Shown here: positions 17,542 to 26,878 of the stretch, one piece after another | How positions within the stretch are numbered: position 1 is the stretch's first letter | Layout: each line of letters begins with the position of its first letter | Origin: Haloarcula sp. CBA1127 | Lineage (GTDB): Archaea > Halobacteriota > Halobacteria > Halobacteriales > Haloarculaceae | Direction of reading: 5' to 3' | Assembly (NCBI RefSeq): GCF_001485575.1 | Contig: NZ_BCNB01000002.1 | Span: forward strand, 310,001 to 374,000 | DNA length: 64,000 nucleotides | Notes under the pieces: model-generated | Told to the model about the DNA's origin: nothing | The model's input: the letters and a program-made list of their open reading frames with translations, nothing else | Databases searched by the model: none | Translations under genes and position numbers: made by a program

Positions 17542-18451
17542 TCGTAACGTCACCCCCAAAGCGACCGAGAACAGTGTAGATGACCAGAATGCTCACGAAC
17601 ATCAGGACGAGCATTACCGTCGAGAGGGCAGTGGCTATCGGCCAGTTGAAATTGACTAGCATCTGCTCCTGCACTTCGAGCGCGAACGGACGGTCACTCC
17701 CTGCACCGAGCAGCGCCGGTGCGGAATACGCGCCGACGCTCCAGGCAAAGGAGATAACAGTCGCGACGGTGATTCCTGGCATAATCTCTGGCAGAACGAC
17801 CGCGAAGAAAGACCGGGTTCGGCTGGCTCCGAGGTCCCTGGCCGCCTCGACAAGCTCCCATTCAACGGTTGTCAGGACGCTGTAAATGGCCAGCATCGCA
17901 TACGGGAAGACGATATATACTTGTCCGATGACGACGCCAAGCGTGTTCGGGACTATCTGCAGGGGTGCCTGAATGAGGCTGACTGCGAGCAGGAGGCTGT
18001 TGGCCGTCCCGTTCGGAGCCAGCAACGGAACCCACACGTACGTCTTGATTACGAGTGTCGTCAGTAGCGGCAGCACAACCGAAAATAACAGAGCCGATTT
18101 CCGCACCCCGCTCGCGCGCCAGGTGGCATATGCATAGAAAACCGCGAGGACGACTGTGAGTAGCGTCGCAATGATGCCGAGCTTGAACGAATACACGATG
18201 ATTCCCTGGAGCAACTCAGACTGGAGGACCTGCACGTACGATGCGATGGAGAACGTCCCCTCGGCATACGGGAGGCCCTGTGACTGTTCGCTGAAACTGA
18301 TGCGAACCAACAACAGAAACGGAACCACGAACACCAGCAACTCGAACAGGATCAGTGGGCTCATCAGCAACAACGAGCGGCGAGAGCCGGATTGCCCTTC
18401 GAACGGCGACCAGAGGCGGTCTAACACAGTCGTTCGGGAGTCGACACTCAT
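17531..18451 (-). CDS. ABC transporter permease, PotB type
   Basis: This 306-residue inner-membrane permease has six or so helices after a short polar N-terminus and the EAA-type loop AARDLGASRTRSFFAVVLPE. Its start ATG overlaps the stop of the ATPase gene (ATGA), which indicates translational coupling. It pairs with the downstream PotC-type permease to form the transmembrane channel. The hydrophobic pattern and the long periplasmic loop after helix 1 fit the PotB family. Confidence 0.9.
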   Translation of the reverse strand: MSVDSRTTVLDRLWSPFEGQSGSRRSLLLMSPLILFELLVFVVPFLLLVRISFSEQSQGLPYAEGTFSIASYVQVLQSELLQGIIVYSFKLGIIATLLTVVLAVFYAYATWRASGVRKSALLFSVVLPLLTTLVIKTYVWVPLLAPNGTANSLLLAVSLIQAPLQIVPNTLGVVIGQVYIVFPYAMLAIYSVLTTVEWELVEAARDLGASRTRSFFAVVLPEIMPGITVATVISFAWSVGAYSAPALLGAGSDRPFALEVQEQMLVNFNWPIATALSTVMLVLMFVSILVIYTVLGRFGGDVTNAT

Positions 18452-19581
18452 TGTCGGTCCCTCACTCTCGTGCCGTCGGGACGGAACACCAGTATGTCAT
18501 CGATATCCCAGCTGAGCTCCACCGTATCTCCCTCGTCAATTGCTGAGTGGTCAGTAACGCTCTGTTCGACGAACAGTTGCTCCCCGCCGATGTCGACGAC
18601 ATGGCGGATGCTGGAGCCGCGATAAATAGTGCTCTCTACGGTCCCGGAAACACCACCACCGCCGTTACCGTCGGCACGGGTCTGGTGGGATGCCCGGGTT
18701 GAGTCATCGGTGAGAGGAGCTATTTGCATGAACTCGGGACGGAGCGAGACAGTAAGGGACGCTTCGGGCTGGATTTTCGAAGTCACCGGTACACGGATCT
18801 CCGAGTCGAACTCCGTCACCAGGTAGCCGTACTGGCCGTCAATGTCGCTTACAGTACCACTGACGAAGTTTGTATCACCCAGGAATTCCTCGACAAACTT
18901 GTTTTTCGGGTCCCGATACACCTCATTCGGCTCCCCGACCTGCACCAGTCGCCCATCGTTCATTATGCCGATACGATCAGCAAGGGTGAACGCTTCGTCC
19001 TGATTGTGTGTGACGTGAACGAACGTCTTCTGAAACTCTTCGTGAATGTCTTTCAGTTCGATCTCCATCTCCTCACGCAATCGCTTGTCCAAATTCGAGA
19101 GGGGTTCATCGAGCAGTAGCACGTCAGGGTCCACTGCCAGCGACCGTGCCAGCGCGACACGCTGCTTCTGGCCACCCGAGAGGTCAGTTGGACTGTGACT
19201 TTCATACCCGTCCATGTGGACGCGGTCCAGCATCTCACTGGCGCGGTCACGCCGCTGCTGTTTTCCCATGCCACGCATCTTGAGACCGAACGCAACATTC
19301 TCGAGTACGGTCTTGTACGGGAACAGCGCCCAGTTCTGGAACACCATCGAGGTGTCCCTGTCGTAGGCCGGTTCGTCGGTCACGTCCGCATCTCCGATGT
19401 AGACCGTCCCGGACGACGGTGTCTCCAGCCCACTGATCATTCGCATCGTCGTCGACTTGCCACAGCCACTGGGACCGAGTAAGCACAGCAGTTCCCCGTC
19501 TCGAACAGACAGGGAAACGTCTGTCACCGCATCGATATCGCCGAACGATTTCGAGAGGTTCTGTAGTTCTATCTCCGACAT
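18448..19581 (-). CDS. ABC transporter ATP-binding protein, PotA type
   Basis: This 377-residue ATPase has Walker A GPSGCGKST at 36-44, Q-loop FQNWALFPYKT, signature LSGGQKQR from 134, Walker B LLLDEP at 155-160 and an H-loop in VHVTHNQDEAF. A TOBE-like C-terminal region (about 250-377) carries an acidic, Gly-rich insert (RADGNGGGGV). It energises the PotB/PotC-type permeases encoded next. The permease downstream overlaps it by 4 bp, and the binding-protein gene lies 64 bp upstream. Confidence 0.95.
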   Translation of the reverse strand: MSEIELQNLSKSFGDIDAVTDVSLSVRDGELLCLLGPSGCGKSTTMRMISGLETPSSGTVYIGDADVTDEPAYDRDTSMVFQNWALFPYKTVLENVAFGLKMRGMGKQQRRDRASEMLDRVHMDGYESHSPTDLSGGQKQRVALARSLAVDPDVLLLDEPLSNLDKRLREEMEIELKDIHEEFQKTFVHVTHNQDEAFTLADRIGIMNDGRLVQVGEPNEVYRDPKNKFVEEFLGDTNFVSGTVSDIDGQYGYLVTEFDSEIRVPVTSKIQPEASLTVSLRPEFMQIAPLTDDSTRASHQTRADGNGGGGVSGTVESTIYRGSSIRHVVDIGGEQLFVEQSVTDHSAIDEGDTVELSWDIDDILVFRPDGTRVRDRQ

Positions 19582-19645
19582 GAATTATGCAATTCGTGTT
19601 GGCCACTGAGACACTGGTCCGTTGTAAACATCGGTCCCGACATCG

Positions 19646-20839
19646 CTAGTTCGAACTCGCCTCCATCTCCGAGATCCGCTGGTTGAAGCTGTCAAAGTTC
19701 GAGTTGATGTAATCGAACTCCGGCCAAGCGACGAGCGCTGCTTCGTCACTGTTGTTGGGGAGGTCCTCGTTGAGTTTCTCAGTCGCGTATTCCATGTCCG
19801 TATTCGTAAACAACGTCGGGCTGTTTTCCGACCACCGTGTCTGGGTCTCGGCGTCCAGCAGGAAATTCAAGAAGTCCTCCGCCATCCGCCGTTTGTCAGT
19901 GCCACGGACCGGACACCAGTGGTTGACGAAACCGCTGTTTCTGTCCGGTGCGGTGTGGCTCAGGTCAGGATAGTCGTCAATATCGTACGCGGTCTGTTCG
20001 TAGTACCACTGCGCGTGGTCGATAATGCCGTTCGCGAACAGTTGCCAGATGTCTTCCCCGGAAGACGCCCAGCCCTGGATGTTCCACTGCTCTTTCATAT
20101 AGTCAAACACGTTCATCGAGAGGTCCTCATCGTACACTTCCCCGGCAAGCTCCTTTTCATCCATCGCGACAGCAGCGTCATGCTGCGGGAACCACCAGAA
20201 CCCTTTGTCGATGCCGATTCCATTTCCGTTGGCGGCTTCTGGGGCGGCAAGGTCGGCCCAAGTGGTCGGTTCGAAGTCTAGATCGTTTCGATAGATGAGC
20301 GTCGTCGGTGCACCGTCGACGGGGACGCCGAACTCCGTGGTTCGGAAGTCAGTGTAATAATCGATGACGCCGTCCAGATTCGGCACGTTCTCCTCTCGTA
20401 CCGGCAAGAACAGGTCATCGTTGCGACCAAGGAGGTAAAAATACCCCTCTGTGATGGTGACATCGAACGGCGGCTGCTCCGCCGGTGCTGATCTGATTTT
20501 CGCCAGGATCTCGTTCCAGCCGCGGTTGACCTGTAATCGACCACCAGTCCGCTCCTCGTACATCGGCTTTATCGTTTCTTCGAAGCGGTCAGCGTAGTTC
20601 CCGCTCCAGACCATTACGCGCAGTGTCTCACCGCTGAAATCCTGGCCACTACTACTGTCGCCCGTGCTGGCACCGCCACTTTCACCACCAGTCCCACCGT
20701 CGCCGTCATCGCTGGCTAACGAAGCGCAGCCAGCGAACACTCCGACGGTTCCGGCTCCGGTGGCGGTCAGGAACCGTCGACGGCTGGTTCCAGACTGTCG
20801 GATCGGTTCGCTCTCGGTATGCTCGTTATTGCCACACAT
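19646..20839 (-). CDS. Extracellular solute-binding lipoprotein, PotD type
   Basis: This 397-residue protein has a twin-arginine signal (TSRRRFLTATGAGTVGVFAGC) ending at a lipobox cysteine. A Gly/Ser/Asp-rich tether follows, then a periplasmic-binding fold with FSGETLRVMVWSGNY. It resembles binding proteins for polyamines and related cations; I cannot see enough to confirm the acidic residues that bind amine groups. I start at the ATG at 20837-20839, since the seven residues before it are not needed for the signal. It is first in the transporter operon. The adjacent alcohol and aldehyde dehydrogenases may process the imported compound. Confidence 0.9.
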   Translation of the reverse strand: MCGNNEHTESEPIRQSGTSRRRFLTATGAGTVGVFAGCASLASDDGDGGTGGESGGASTGDSSSGQDFSGETLRVMVWSGNYADRFEETIKPMYEERTGGRLQVNRGWNEILAKIRSAPAEQPPFDVTITEGYFYLLGRNDDLFLPVREENVPNLDGVIDYYTDFRTTEFGVPVDGAPTTLIYRNDLDFEPTTWADLAAPEAANGNGIGIDKGFWWFPQHDAAVAMDEKELAGEVYDEDLSMNVFDYMKEQWNIQGWASSGEDIWQLFANGIIDHAQWYYEQTAYDIDDYPDLSHTAPDRNSGFVNHWCPVRGTDKRRMAEDFLNFLLDAETQTRWSENSPTLFTNTDMEYATEKLNEDLPNNSDEAALVAWPEFDYINSNFDSFNQRISEMEASSN

Positions 20840-21029
20840 TGCTATACGCACATATTCCACGCATATTATAAAAAACTACCTTCGATACCCCCACTCTGAT
20901 ACAACCACAGTCCGCGATTCCAGCAGAAAGCATCGCTTGGGAAGAGATGAAGTGGGATGTTGCAGCCAGAGACGGACTAGTAGTCGGTGGCTAGAAAACA
21001 GGGTGTTGTTACGAAACGCGCTGCCAAGA

Positions 21030-21812
21030 TTAGCTCGTCGTTCGGAGGCGCTCTTCAAGTTCGTCGACGACATCCCTGAGCGCATTCGGAACTTCCTGTT
21101 CGAGAACCATCCCATCAACCCGATACGTCGGTCCCGAGACACTGAGCGCGCCAATCACGTCCCCCTCCGGCCCGTGAACAGCTTTCCCGATGCTTCGCAT
21201 CCCATCAGTGTACCCCTGGTCGTCGACAGCGTAGCCGCGTTCTCGAATCTGCTCCAGTTCGGCGTGCAACTCTTCCCGCGACGTGATCGTGTGGTCAGTC
21301 CGTGCAGGGAGCCCCCACCGCTCGATAACGTCTTCGACGCGGGACCTGGAATAGGTGGCTAACACTGCCAGCCCAGAGGCGGTCGCGTGCATATGATAAT
21401 ACGACCCAGTCCTGGCCCGATACTCCTTCGATGGCCCCTCAGTAGTCGTATCCCCGAACTTTGCCCACTTGTGATAGGACTCGGCGATTGTGATAACCCT
21501 GCCACGGTCCGGAGCCACGAAGTCACACTCTTCCTCTGTGCGTTCGGTGAGAGCTGCGATTGCTTCCTCGATGTGCGGGTAACCGGGCCATCGACTTCGT
21601 GCCTGCTCGCCGTAATTCAGGAACCGCAACCCGACCTGATATATTTCGCCGCGTTTGACCAGAAAGCCGCTATCGCGGAGCGTGGTGAGATGCTTGTGTG
21701 CAGTACTCTTGGCCACGTCTACCTCTTCGACGATGTCCCGAAGCCGTGCACCGTCACGGTCGGAGACGATATCGATAATCTCGATCGATAGTTCCGTGGT
21801 ATCGACGGACAT
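21030..21812 (-). CDS. IclR-family transcriptional regulator
   Basis: This 260-residue regulator has an N-terminal winged HTH (about 8-60: GARLRDIVEEVDVAKSTAHK, then LTTLRDSGFL) and a C-terminal IclR effector-binding domain. The latter shows AHKHL-linked motifs and MHATASGLAVLAT, ending in a SVSGPTYRVD segment typical of the family. It lies directly upstream of the PotABCD-type operon in the same direction, 190 bp away, which suggests it controls that transporter and perhaps the two dehydrogenases. The effector is unknown. Confidence 0.92.
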   Translation of the reverse strand: MSVDTTELSIEIIDIVSDRDGARLRDIVEEVDVAKSTAHKHLTTLRDSGFLVKRGEIYQVGLRFLNYGEQARSRWPGYPHIEEAIAALTERTEEECDFVAPDRGRVITIAESYHKWAKFGDTTTEGPSKEYRARTGSYYHMHATASGLAVLATYSRSRVEDVIERWGLPARTDHTITSREELHAELEQIRERGYAVDDQGYTDGMRSIGKAVHGPEGDVIGALSVSGPTYRVDGMVLEQEVPNALRDVVDELEERLRTTS

Positions 21813-22243
21813 ATATCAGTTGTGCGTCTGATGGGATTTAGTAGTTCGGTAGAGCAAAACCAGAATTGTAAATTGTCATACGCTATTATGTTTTGTGTGA
21901 GCGTGTAACAATATCTGTGGGGCTAGTTCGATTGAGCGAAATAGTGTCGATGTACCCTGCTGGCATCGGAAGAGAAATAACAGAAGTACAGACGTTATAT
22001 GGGGCGTGGTCGGACCCGAGAACTAGTCGCGCAATCAGTGTGAGAAAGGGACTCAGATGGCTTCCCAACGATGGTTCCCAGTTCGATTATATGAAACAGT
22101 TGGGTCGAAACACGGGATTTAGAGTTGGAACCGGAAGGGCCCAATAGCCACGTAACGAATTTTGGTGATTAAACTCCGTCCAGGCTGTCACTAATTCTCT
22201 AATTTTATGTATGCAATATCGTGCTTCAACGTCAGCCACCCGT
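21813..22243. other. Intergenic region between two IclR genes
   Basis: This 431-bp AT-rich stretch has an 84-codon plus-strand frame (21893-22147) with no recognisable features, which I do not call. It must contain the promoter of the leftward IclR gene and the 3' end of the other. Nothing else is seen. Confidence 0.5.
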
Positions 22244-23026
22244 CTATCCGTCTATAGTACTGTATTCGTAGTATTGGCTTCGAACTTCGATTTCGTTTTT
22301 CGTATATCGAAGTATCTCTAACAGATTCGCCATATACCTAGAGGTAAATCTATCTCTGGGGCCAGTGATACCAAGGGAGACCATGACTTCCTGTTCGTCA
22401 TTGAATATCGGAACGGCGACACCTCGAACGCCCCTGAGATGCTCTTCATCGTCTATCGCATAGCCCTGGTCACGGATTCGCTCGAGGGCTGCTTCGAGAG
22501 CGGCCCGGGATGACAGCGTGTTGTCAGTCCCTTTCGGAAGCCCATGGTCAGCAACGATTTCGTTTCGTTTTTCCACCGGAAGATGTGCCAGAATAACTTT
22601 GCCCAGCGATGTCCAGTGCATCTCGGTATGATTACCGATCGGGATTTCGTCGCCCGCAGCTTTTCCGCCCGAACTTCTGTAGAGGATGACCCGCTGTCCG
22701 TTCTCCTCGATGCCGGCACCAGCAATCTCGCCAGTTTCTCTGCTGAGGTCTTCAACTTTATTGCGAAGCAGTCGGCCGATATCCAGTCTCTGCCGAACAC
22801 TGCCACCGAGCTCCAGAAAGCGGAAAGACCGGCGATACTGCCCGGATTCCTTGACCACGTAATCACGCTGGACGAGTGTGTTGAGGTGAATAAACACAGT
22901 GCTTGTGGGAATATCCAGATGAGACGCAAGATCTGAGAGACCGACCGGTTCACGTTTTTCGAGCGCGGCGAGAATATCCAGCGTTGTCTCGACCGCACTG
23001 ATCGTTTTCTTGTTTTGCGAGGGCAT
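22244..23026 (-). CDS. IclR-family transcriptional regulator (second)
   Basis: This 260-residue IclR protein has a winged HTH at about 10-65 (VGLSDLASHLDIPTSTVFIH) and an effector domain with MHWTSLGKVILAHL and GVRGVAVPIF, ending in SLGITGPRDRF. Codon use is visibly richer in A and T than in its neighbours, which suggests a different origin. It is divergent from the Ugp/Mal-type ABC operon that starts at 23556, so it is the natural candidate regulator for that operon. The inverted repeat at 23291-23309 between them could be its operator. Confidence 0.9.
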   Translation of the reverse strand: MPSQNKKTISAVETTLDILAALEKREPVGLSDLASHLDIPTSTVFIHLNTLVQRDYVVKESGQYRRSFRFLELGGSVRQRLDIGRLLRNKVEDLSRETGEIAGAGIEENGQRVILYRSSGGKAAGDEIPIGNHTEMHWTSLGKVILAHLPVEKRNEIVADHGLPKGTDNTLSSRAALEAALERIRDQGYAIDDEEHLRGVRGVAVPIFNDEQEVMVSLGITGPRDRFTSRYMANLLEILRYTKNEIEVRSQYYEYSTIDG

Positions 23027-23290
23027 AGATGCGCTTTTTTTTGCAGGCTGAAATAGATTCCGCCGAGAGCCAAAACGTTTCCCATCACGTTGGAAAATGG
23101 TACTGTCAACTGGTATAGCCCATTCTAACAGGAGTACGGATGTTATTTTTTACAACCTCGCCACTCGCGAAGAGTGGCAACACATCACATGAAGATGCGG
23201 GCCGGGTGACTCGGACCCTAATTCAGCAGTTACAGTTCCTCTAGCGTCGTTTTGTGACATTCGTCTGTTCTACACGAGCGCAACAGGTGG

Positions 23291-23309
23291 CTTTCAATCT
23301 CGTTGAAAG
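23291..23309. promoter_or_regulatory. Inverted repeat CTTTCAA-tctcg-TTGAAAG
   Basis: There are two perfect 7-bp arms around a 5-bp centre, between the divergent IclR regulator and the ABC operon. The size and symmetry fit a dimeric regulator site; a short hairpin is the alternative. Confidence 0.45.
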
Positions 23310-23397
23310 TGATTGGAACCGCTCTGATATCCCATTTCCCGCGAGGAAGCAGTTCTCTGCTCCGTCTTCTGTATCACGGAGTGGGTTCGTACGTACG

Positions 23398-23407
23398 GGT
23401 GTGACGT
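23398..23407. promoter_or_regulatory. Palindrome CGTACGTACG upstream of the ABC/creatininase operon
   Basis: This perfect 10-bp palindrome lies about 150 bp before the first gene of the operon. The identical 10-mer occurs upstream of the other creatininase-family gene (51215-51224). Confidence 0.3.
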
Positions 23408-23555
23408 TTTGGCCTCGGTTCAGAACCGCCGGCTACGCGGTCAAACCGGGCGTTACTCCGCATGGTGCTACCGGTTTCGATGTGATCGGTCTACCTAACT
23501 GTGCAAGTACTACCAACATTTATTAATGATGATTGCGATGCTTCTTCTACTCGGT

Positions 23556-24653
23556 ATGAGCGAAGTTACACTATCAAACGTCAGCAAGGTATACGACGAC
23601 AACGTCCTTGCAGTCGAAGACCTTTCTCTGGCCGTCGAGGATGGGGAGTTTGTCGTCGTTGTCGGACCATCCGGGTGTGGGAAGTCGACCACGCTTCGGA
23701 TGATCGCCGGGCTCGAAACAGTCACCGACGGCGAGATCGCCATCGGCGAGGACGTCGTCAACGACGTCCGTCCACAGGACCGGAACATTGCGATGGTGTT
23801 CCAGAGTTACGCCCTGTATCCGCACATGACCGTGCGCGATAACATGTCCTTCGGGCTCCGGCTGTCAGGCGAGTACGATGATCAGATCGAGCAACGCGTG
23901 ACCGAGGCTGCCGAACTGCTGGAGATTTCGGACCTCATGGAGGACCTACCGAAACAACTCTCGGGTGGCCAGCAACAGCGCGTCGCGCTCGGGCGGGCTA
24001 TCGTCCGCGACCCGGAGGTGTTTCTGATGGATGAACCGCTGTCAAATCTCGACGCCAAGCTTCGGACACAGATGCGCACGGAGATACAGCGGATTCAAGA
24101 AGAGCTTGACGTGACGACAATTTACGTTACGCACGATCAGACGGAAGCGATGACGATGGCCGACCGTATCGTGATTCTCAATCAGGGGGAACTCCAGCAG
24201 GTTGCGCCACCGGAACGCTGCTACGATGAGCCCAACAACAAATTCGTTGCGGGGTTCATCGGATCACCGTCGATGAACTTCTTCGAAGTGAGTGTGACTA
24301 ACAGCGGCGGGCGCGCGACGCTGCACTCGGCGACTGTCGAGTTCACGGTCGACGTCGATATTCCGGACGGGGAGTACACGCTGGGCGTACGGCCGGAGGA
24401 TTTCGTCGCCGGAGACGCTGGGGAGTACATCGAGACAGTCGTCGATGTCGTGGAACCAATGGGCTCTGACAACTTCCTCTATCTGGAGACTGGGGGCGGA
24501 TCGAAAGAAGTCGTCGCCCGGGTCGATAGCGAATACCGTCCGGAGCGGGGCGACAAAATCGCGCTCGGGTTTCATACAGAGGATATGCATCTGTTTGGTC
24601 CCGATGGCGAGCGAGTGGAACTGAATCAGCCACAGCGGACAGAATCAGTGTAA
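23556..24653 (+). CDS. ABC transporter ATP-binding protein, UgpC/MalK type
   Basis: This 365-residue sugar-importer ATPase has Walker A GPSGCGKST at 37-45, Q-loop FQSYALYPHMT, signature LSGGQQQR from 135, Walker B FLMDE at 156-160 and the switch YVTHDQTEAMTMADR. The C-terminal regulatory/TOBE region carries FIGSPSMNFFEV and GVRPEDF, as in MalK/UgpC proteins. The start at 23556 is chosen because the ten codons before it are a run of Met/Leu unlike the family start. It is followed after 1 bp by the creatininase-family gene, so the transporter ATPase and that hydrolase are cotranscribed. Confidence 0.95.
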   Translation: MSEVTLSNVSKVYDDNVLAVEDLSLAVEDGEFVVVVGPSGCGKSTTLRMIAGLETVTDGEIAIGEDVVNDVRPQDRNIAMVFQSYALYPHMTVRDNMSFGLRLSGEYDDQIEQRVTEAAELLEISDLMEDLPKQLSGGQQQRVALGRAIVRDPEVFLMDEPLSNLDAKLRTQMRTEIQRIQEELDVTTIYVTHDQTEAMTMADRIVILNQGELQQVAPPERCYDEPNNKFVAGFIGSPSMNFFEVSVTNSGGRATLHSATVEFTVDVDIPDGEYTLGVRPEDFVAGDAGEYIETVVDVVEPMGSDNFLYLETGGGSKEVVARVDSEYRPERGDKIALGFHTEDMHLFGPDGERVELNQPQRTESV

Positions 24654-24654
24654 T

Positions 24655-25455
24655 ATGTTGTACGATACTATCGGACGGAAAGAGAGCGAGTGGGCTGGAA
24701 TGACTGCGAGTCAGATCCGAGGTGTCGGCGAACAGCCGGGCTCGGTCCTTGTTATTCCCGTCGGAAGCGTCGAACAGCACGGGAACCACCTCCCAGTCAT
24801 CACCGACACACTCCTCGTCGAGGCGATGGTCGACACTGCTATCGAGCGCCTAGATGGCGTTCCTGTCGTCGTGACACCGCCGGTCTGGAGCGGGTTCTCA
24901 CCACACCATCTGTCGTTCGGTGGGACCCTCTCACTCGAATTCGCGCACTTGCGAGCGACACTTGAGGATATCGCACACGCTGGCATCCAGAACGGATTCG
25001 ACGCGGTGCTGTTCGTCAACGGCCACGGCGGGAACAGTTCACTCATCGACGCCGTCGTGAGTACCGTGGGCGTCGACACTGATGCGGAAGTCCTCGGAAC
25101 AACGTACTTTCACCTTGCGTCGGATAGAATCGAGGAGCTCCGAACGACCGAGACCGGGGGGATGGCGCACGGCGGTGAGTTCGAGACGTCCCTCATGCTC
25201 GCGCTCCGACCAGACCTCGTGGGCGACCCGGCGGTCCGTGACGGTGAACCGATGGATGAACACTACAGCTGGGGCGGGCAAGACTTGCTCGACGGAGGTA
25301 CCGTCTCCGTCTACCGCTCGTTCGACGAGTATTCCTCATCCGGAGCTATCGGGACGCCGAAGCAGGCGAGCGCAGAAACAGGCGAACGAATACGCTCGGT
25401 CATCGGCGACGAACTCGCGGCCCTCATGACCGCGATCCACGAGAACAATGCCTGA
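24655..25455 (+). CDS. Creatininase-family amidohydrolase (first copy)
   Basis: This 266-residue metal-dependent hydrolase has the family metal ligands GSVEQHGNHLPVITDT (Glu40, His42, Asp51) plus FVNGHGGNSSL and MAHGGEFETS with its glutamate. Members cleave cyclic or linear amide bonds, as in creatininase or the archaeal ArfB formamide hydrolase of riboflavin/F420 synthesis. Its place inside a sugar-type ABC operon argues for a catabolic rather than a cofactor role. Starts at 24655 and 24700 are both possible; I keep the first, one base after the previous stop. The substrate is unknown. Confidence 0.85.
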   Translation: MLYDTIGRKESEWAGMTASQIRGVGEQPGSVLVIPVGSVEQHGNHLPVITDTLLVEAMVDTAIERLDGVPVVVTPPVWSGFSPHHLSFGGTLSLEFAHLRATLEDIAHAGIQNGFDAVLFVNGHGGNSSLIDAVVSTVGVDTDAEVLGTTYFHLASDRIEELRTTETGGMAHGGEFETSLMLALRPDLVGDPAVRDGEPMDEHYSWGGQDLLDGGTVSVYRSFDEYSSSGAIGTPKQASAETGERIRSVIGDELAALMTAIHENNA

Positions 25456-25510
25456 CCAATGAGCGACACAACACAAAGAATTATGTACATGGAAATAGGT
25501 GACATTAACG

Positions 25511-26869
25511 ATGCAGCCCGATAACAACGACAGGTCTGTCGAGGACAGTATCGACCGCCGACGGCTTCTCCAGGCGCTTGGCGCAGGCGGCGCCATCGCC
25601 ATCGCCGGGTGCAGCGGCGACGGTGGGAGCGGCAGTGACGGTGGTGAGGGTGACAGCGAAAGCGGCGGTGATGGCGGCGACGGCGGTACGCAGAGCGTGC
25701 AGTTCCTCACGATGGGCGTCGGGGACAACATCAAGCAGTTCTTCGAGGAGAACAATGCGGCCTTCGAGGACGAACACGACGTCGACGTAGAGTTCACCAG
25801 CGTTACGTGGGACAACGCACGGCAAACCGTGAACAACCGCGTCGACGGCGGCGAAGCACCCGATGTCAGTCGGTGGCCTGCGCGCTGGATCCCCCAGCTC
25901 GTGGGCAAAAACGCGCTGGAACCGCTCGATGGCATGATGGACGGGGAGTTCGGTGAACAGTTCTACGACGGCGTGGCCGAAGGGACGATGTACAACGGCT
26001 CCCACTACGGCGTGCCGTGGGCCGCCTCGAACAAGTGTCTCTACTACAACAAGGATGTCTTCGAGGCGGCGGGGCTCGACCCCGAAGACCCATCGCTCGA
26101 CTCGTGGCAGGATATGCTGGATGCCGCAACGCAGATCCGCGACAGTGATGGGAGCGTTCCAGCACTGGGCCTTGCAGGGGCCGACGCAATCGAAACCGGG
26201 TCGCAGTACTACCACTACCACTGGTCACACGGCGCAGACCTCGTCAACGACGAGGGAATGCCGGTCGTGAACTCCAGTGGCGCTGTCGATGCCCTCTCGT
26301 TGTACACCGACCTCCATCTCGAACACAACGTCACGCAGTCATCGCCGCTCTCCTCGACCCGGCAGGACATCCGTCAGCTGTTCGAGAACGGTGACCTCGG
26401 GATGGTTATCGGGCACGTGTACACGGGACTCAACATCACCGCCGCGAAGGAAAACGGTGACGTCGACTTCGACTACGGTATCGTGCAGGTGCCGCGTGGC
26501 CCAGAGGGCCGGTACAGCCTCTTTACTATCGACACGCTCGCAATCCTGAGTCAGAGCGAACACAAGGACCTCGCCCGGGACCTGATCCGGTTCTACTTCG
26601 ACGAAGAGCGGCGGTTCCAGTACTCGAAGGAGAAAGGGTTCCTCCCCGTCGTCGAAGCCGTCGGGGAGCGCTCGTACTTCTCAGAATCGAAGAACTGGGG
26701 ACCGTTCGTCGAGGCAGGGCAGTACGCCCGTGCCCGACCGAAGCTCAGTAACTTCAGCGAATTCAACGACCGGATGGTCCAGGCCATTCAGGAAGCACTG
26801 GCGGACCGGAAGTCACCACAAAAAGCGCTCAACGATGCCCAGAGTGATCTCGAAGATGCCATGGAGTGA
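25511..26869 (+). CDS. Extracellular solute-binding lipoprotein (UgpB/MalE type)
   Basis: This 452-residue binding protein has a twin-arginine-like signal RRRLLQALGAGGAIAIAGC ending at a lipobox Cys, then a Gly/Ser/Asp-rich tether, then a type 1 sugar-binding fold. Family features include QFLTMGVGDNIKQFFEENN and PWAASNKCLYYNKDVFEAAG followed by DPSLDSWQDML. It captures the ligand outside the membrane for the two permeases that follow, 9 bp and then 4 bp overlapped. The ligand is likely a carbohydrate or carbohydrate-like compound. I start at the ATG at 25511. Confidence 0.92.
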   Translation: MQPDNNDRSVEDSIDRRRLLQALGAGGAIAIAGCSGDGGSGSDGGEGDSESGGDGGDGGTQSVQFLTMGVGDNIKQFFEENNAAFEDEHDVDVEFTSVTWDNARQTVNNRVDGGEAPDVSRWPARWIPQLVGKNALEPLDGMMDGEFGEQFYDGVAEGTMYNGSHYGVPWAASNKCLYYNKDVFEAAGLDPEDPSLDSWQDMLDAATQIRDSDGSVPALGLAGADAIETGSQYYHYHWSHGADLVNDEGMPVVNSSGAVDALSLYTDLHLEHNVTQSSPLSSTRQDIRQLFENGDLGMVIGHVYTGLNITAAKENGDVDFDYGIVQVPRGPEGRYSLFTIDTLAILSQSEHKDLARDLIRFYFDEERRFQYSKEKGFLPVVEAVGERSYFSESKNWGPFVEAGQYARARPKLSNFSEFNDRMVQAIQEALADRKSPQKALNDAQSDLEDAME

Positions 26870-26878
26870 CAGACAGGG

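Larger units (their letters stand above)
23027..23555. other. Divergent intergenic regulatory region
   Basis: This 529-bp gap separates the second IclR gene from the rightward ABC operon. It contains an inverted repeat (23291-23309) and a 10-bp palindrome (23398-23407). A 90-codon frame at 23254-23526 gives a basic, structureless product and is not called. Confidence 0.6.

Noticed and set aside
21893-22147. 84-codon plus-strand frame between the IclR genes
   Set aside because: No motif or haloarchaeal composition; it lies in an AT-rich intergenic stretch.
23254-23526. 90-codon plus-strand frame before the ABC operon
   Set aside because: It covers the inverted repeat and palindrome; the product is basic and featureless.
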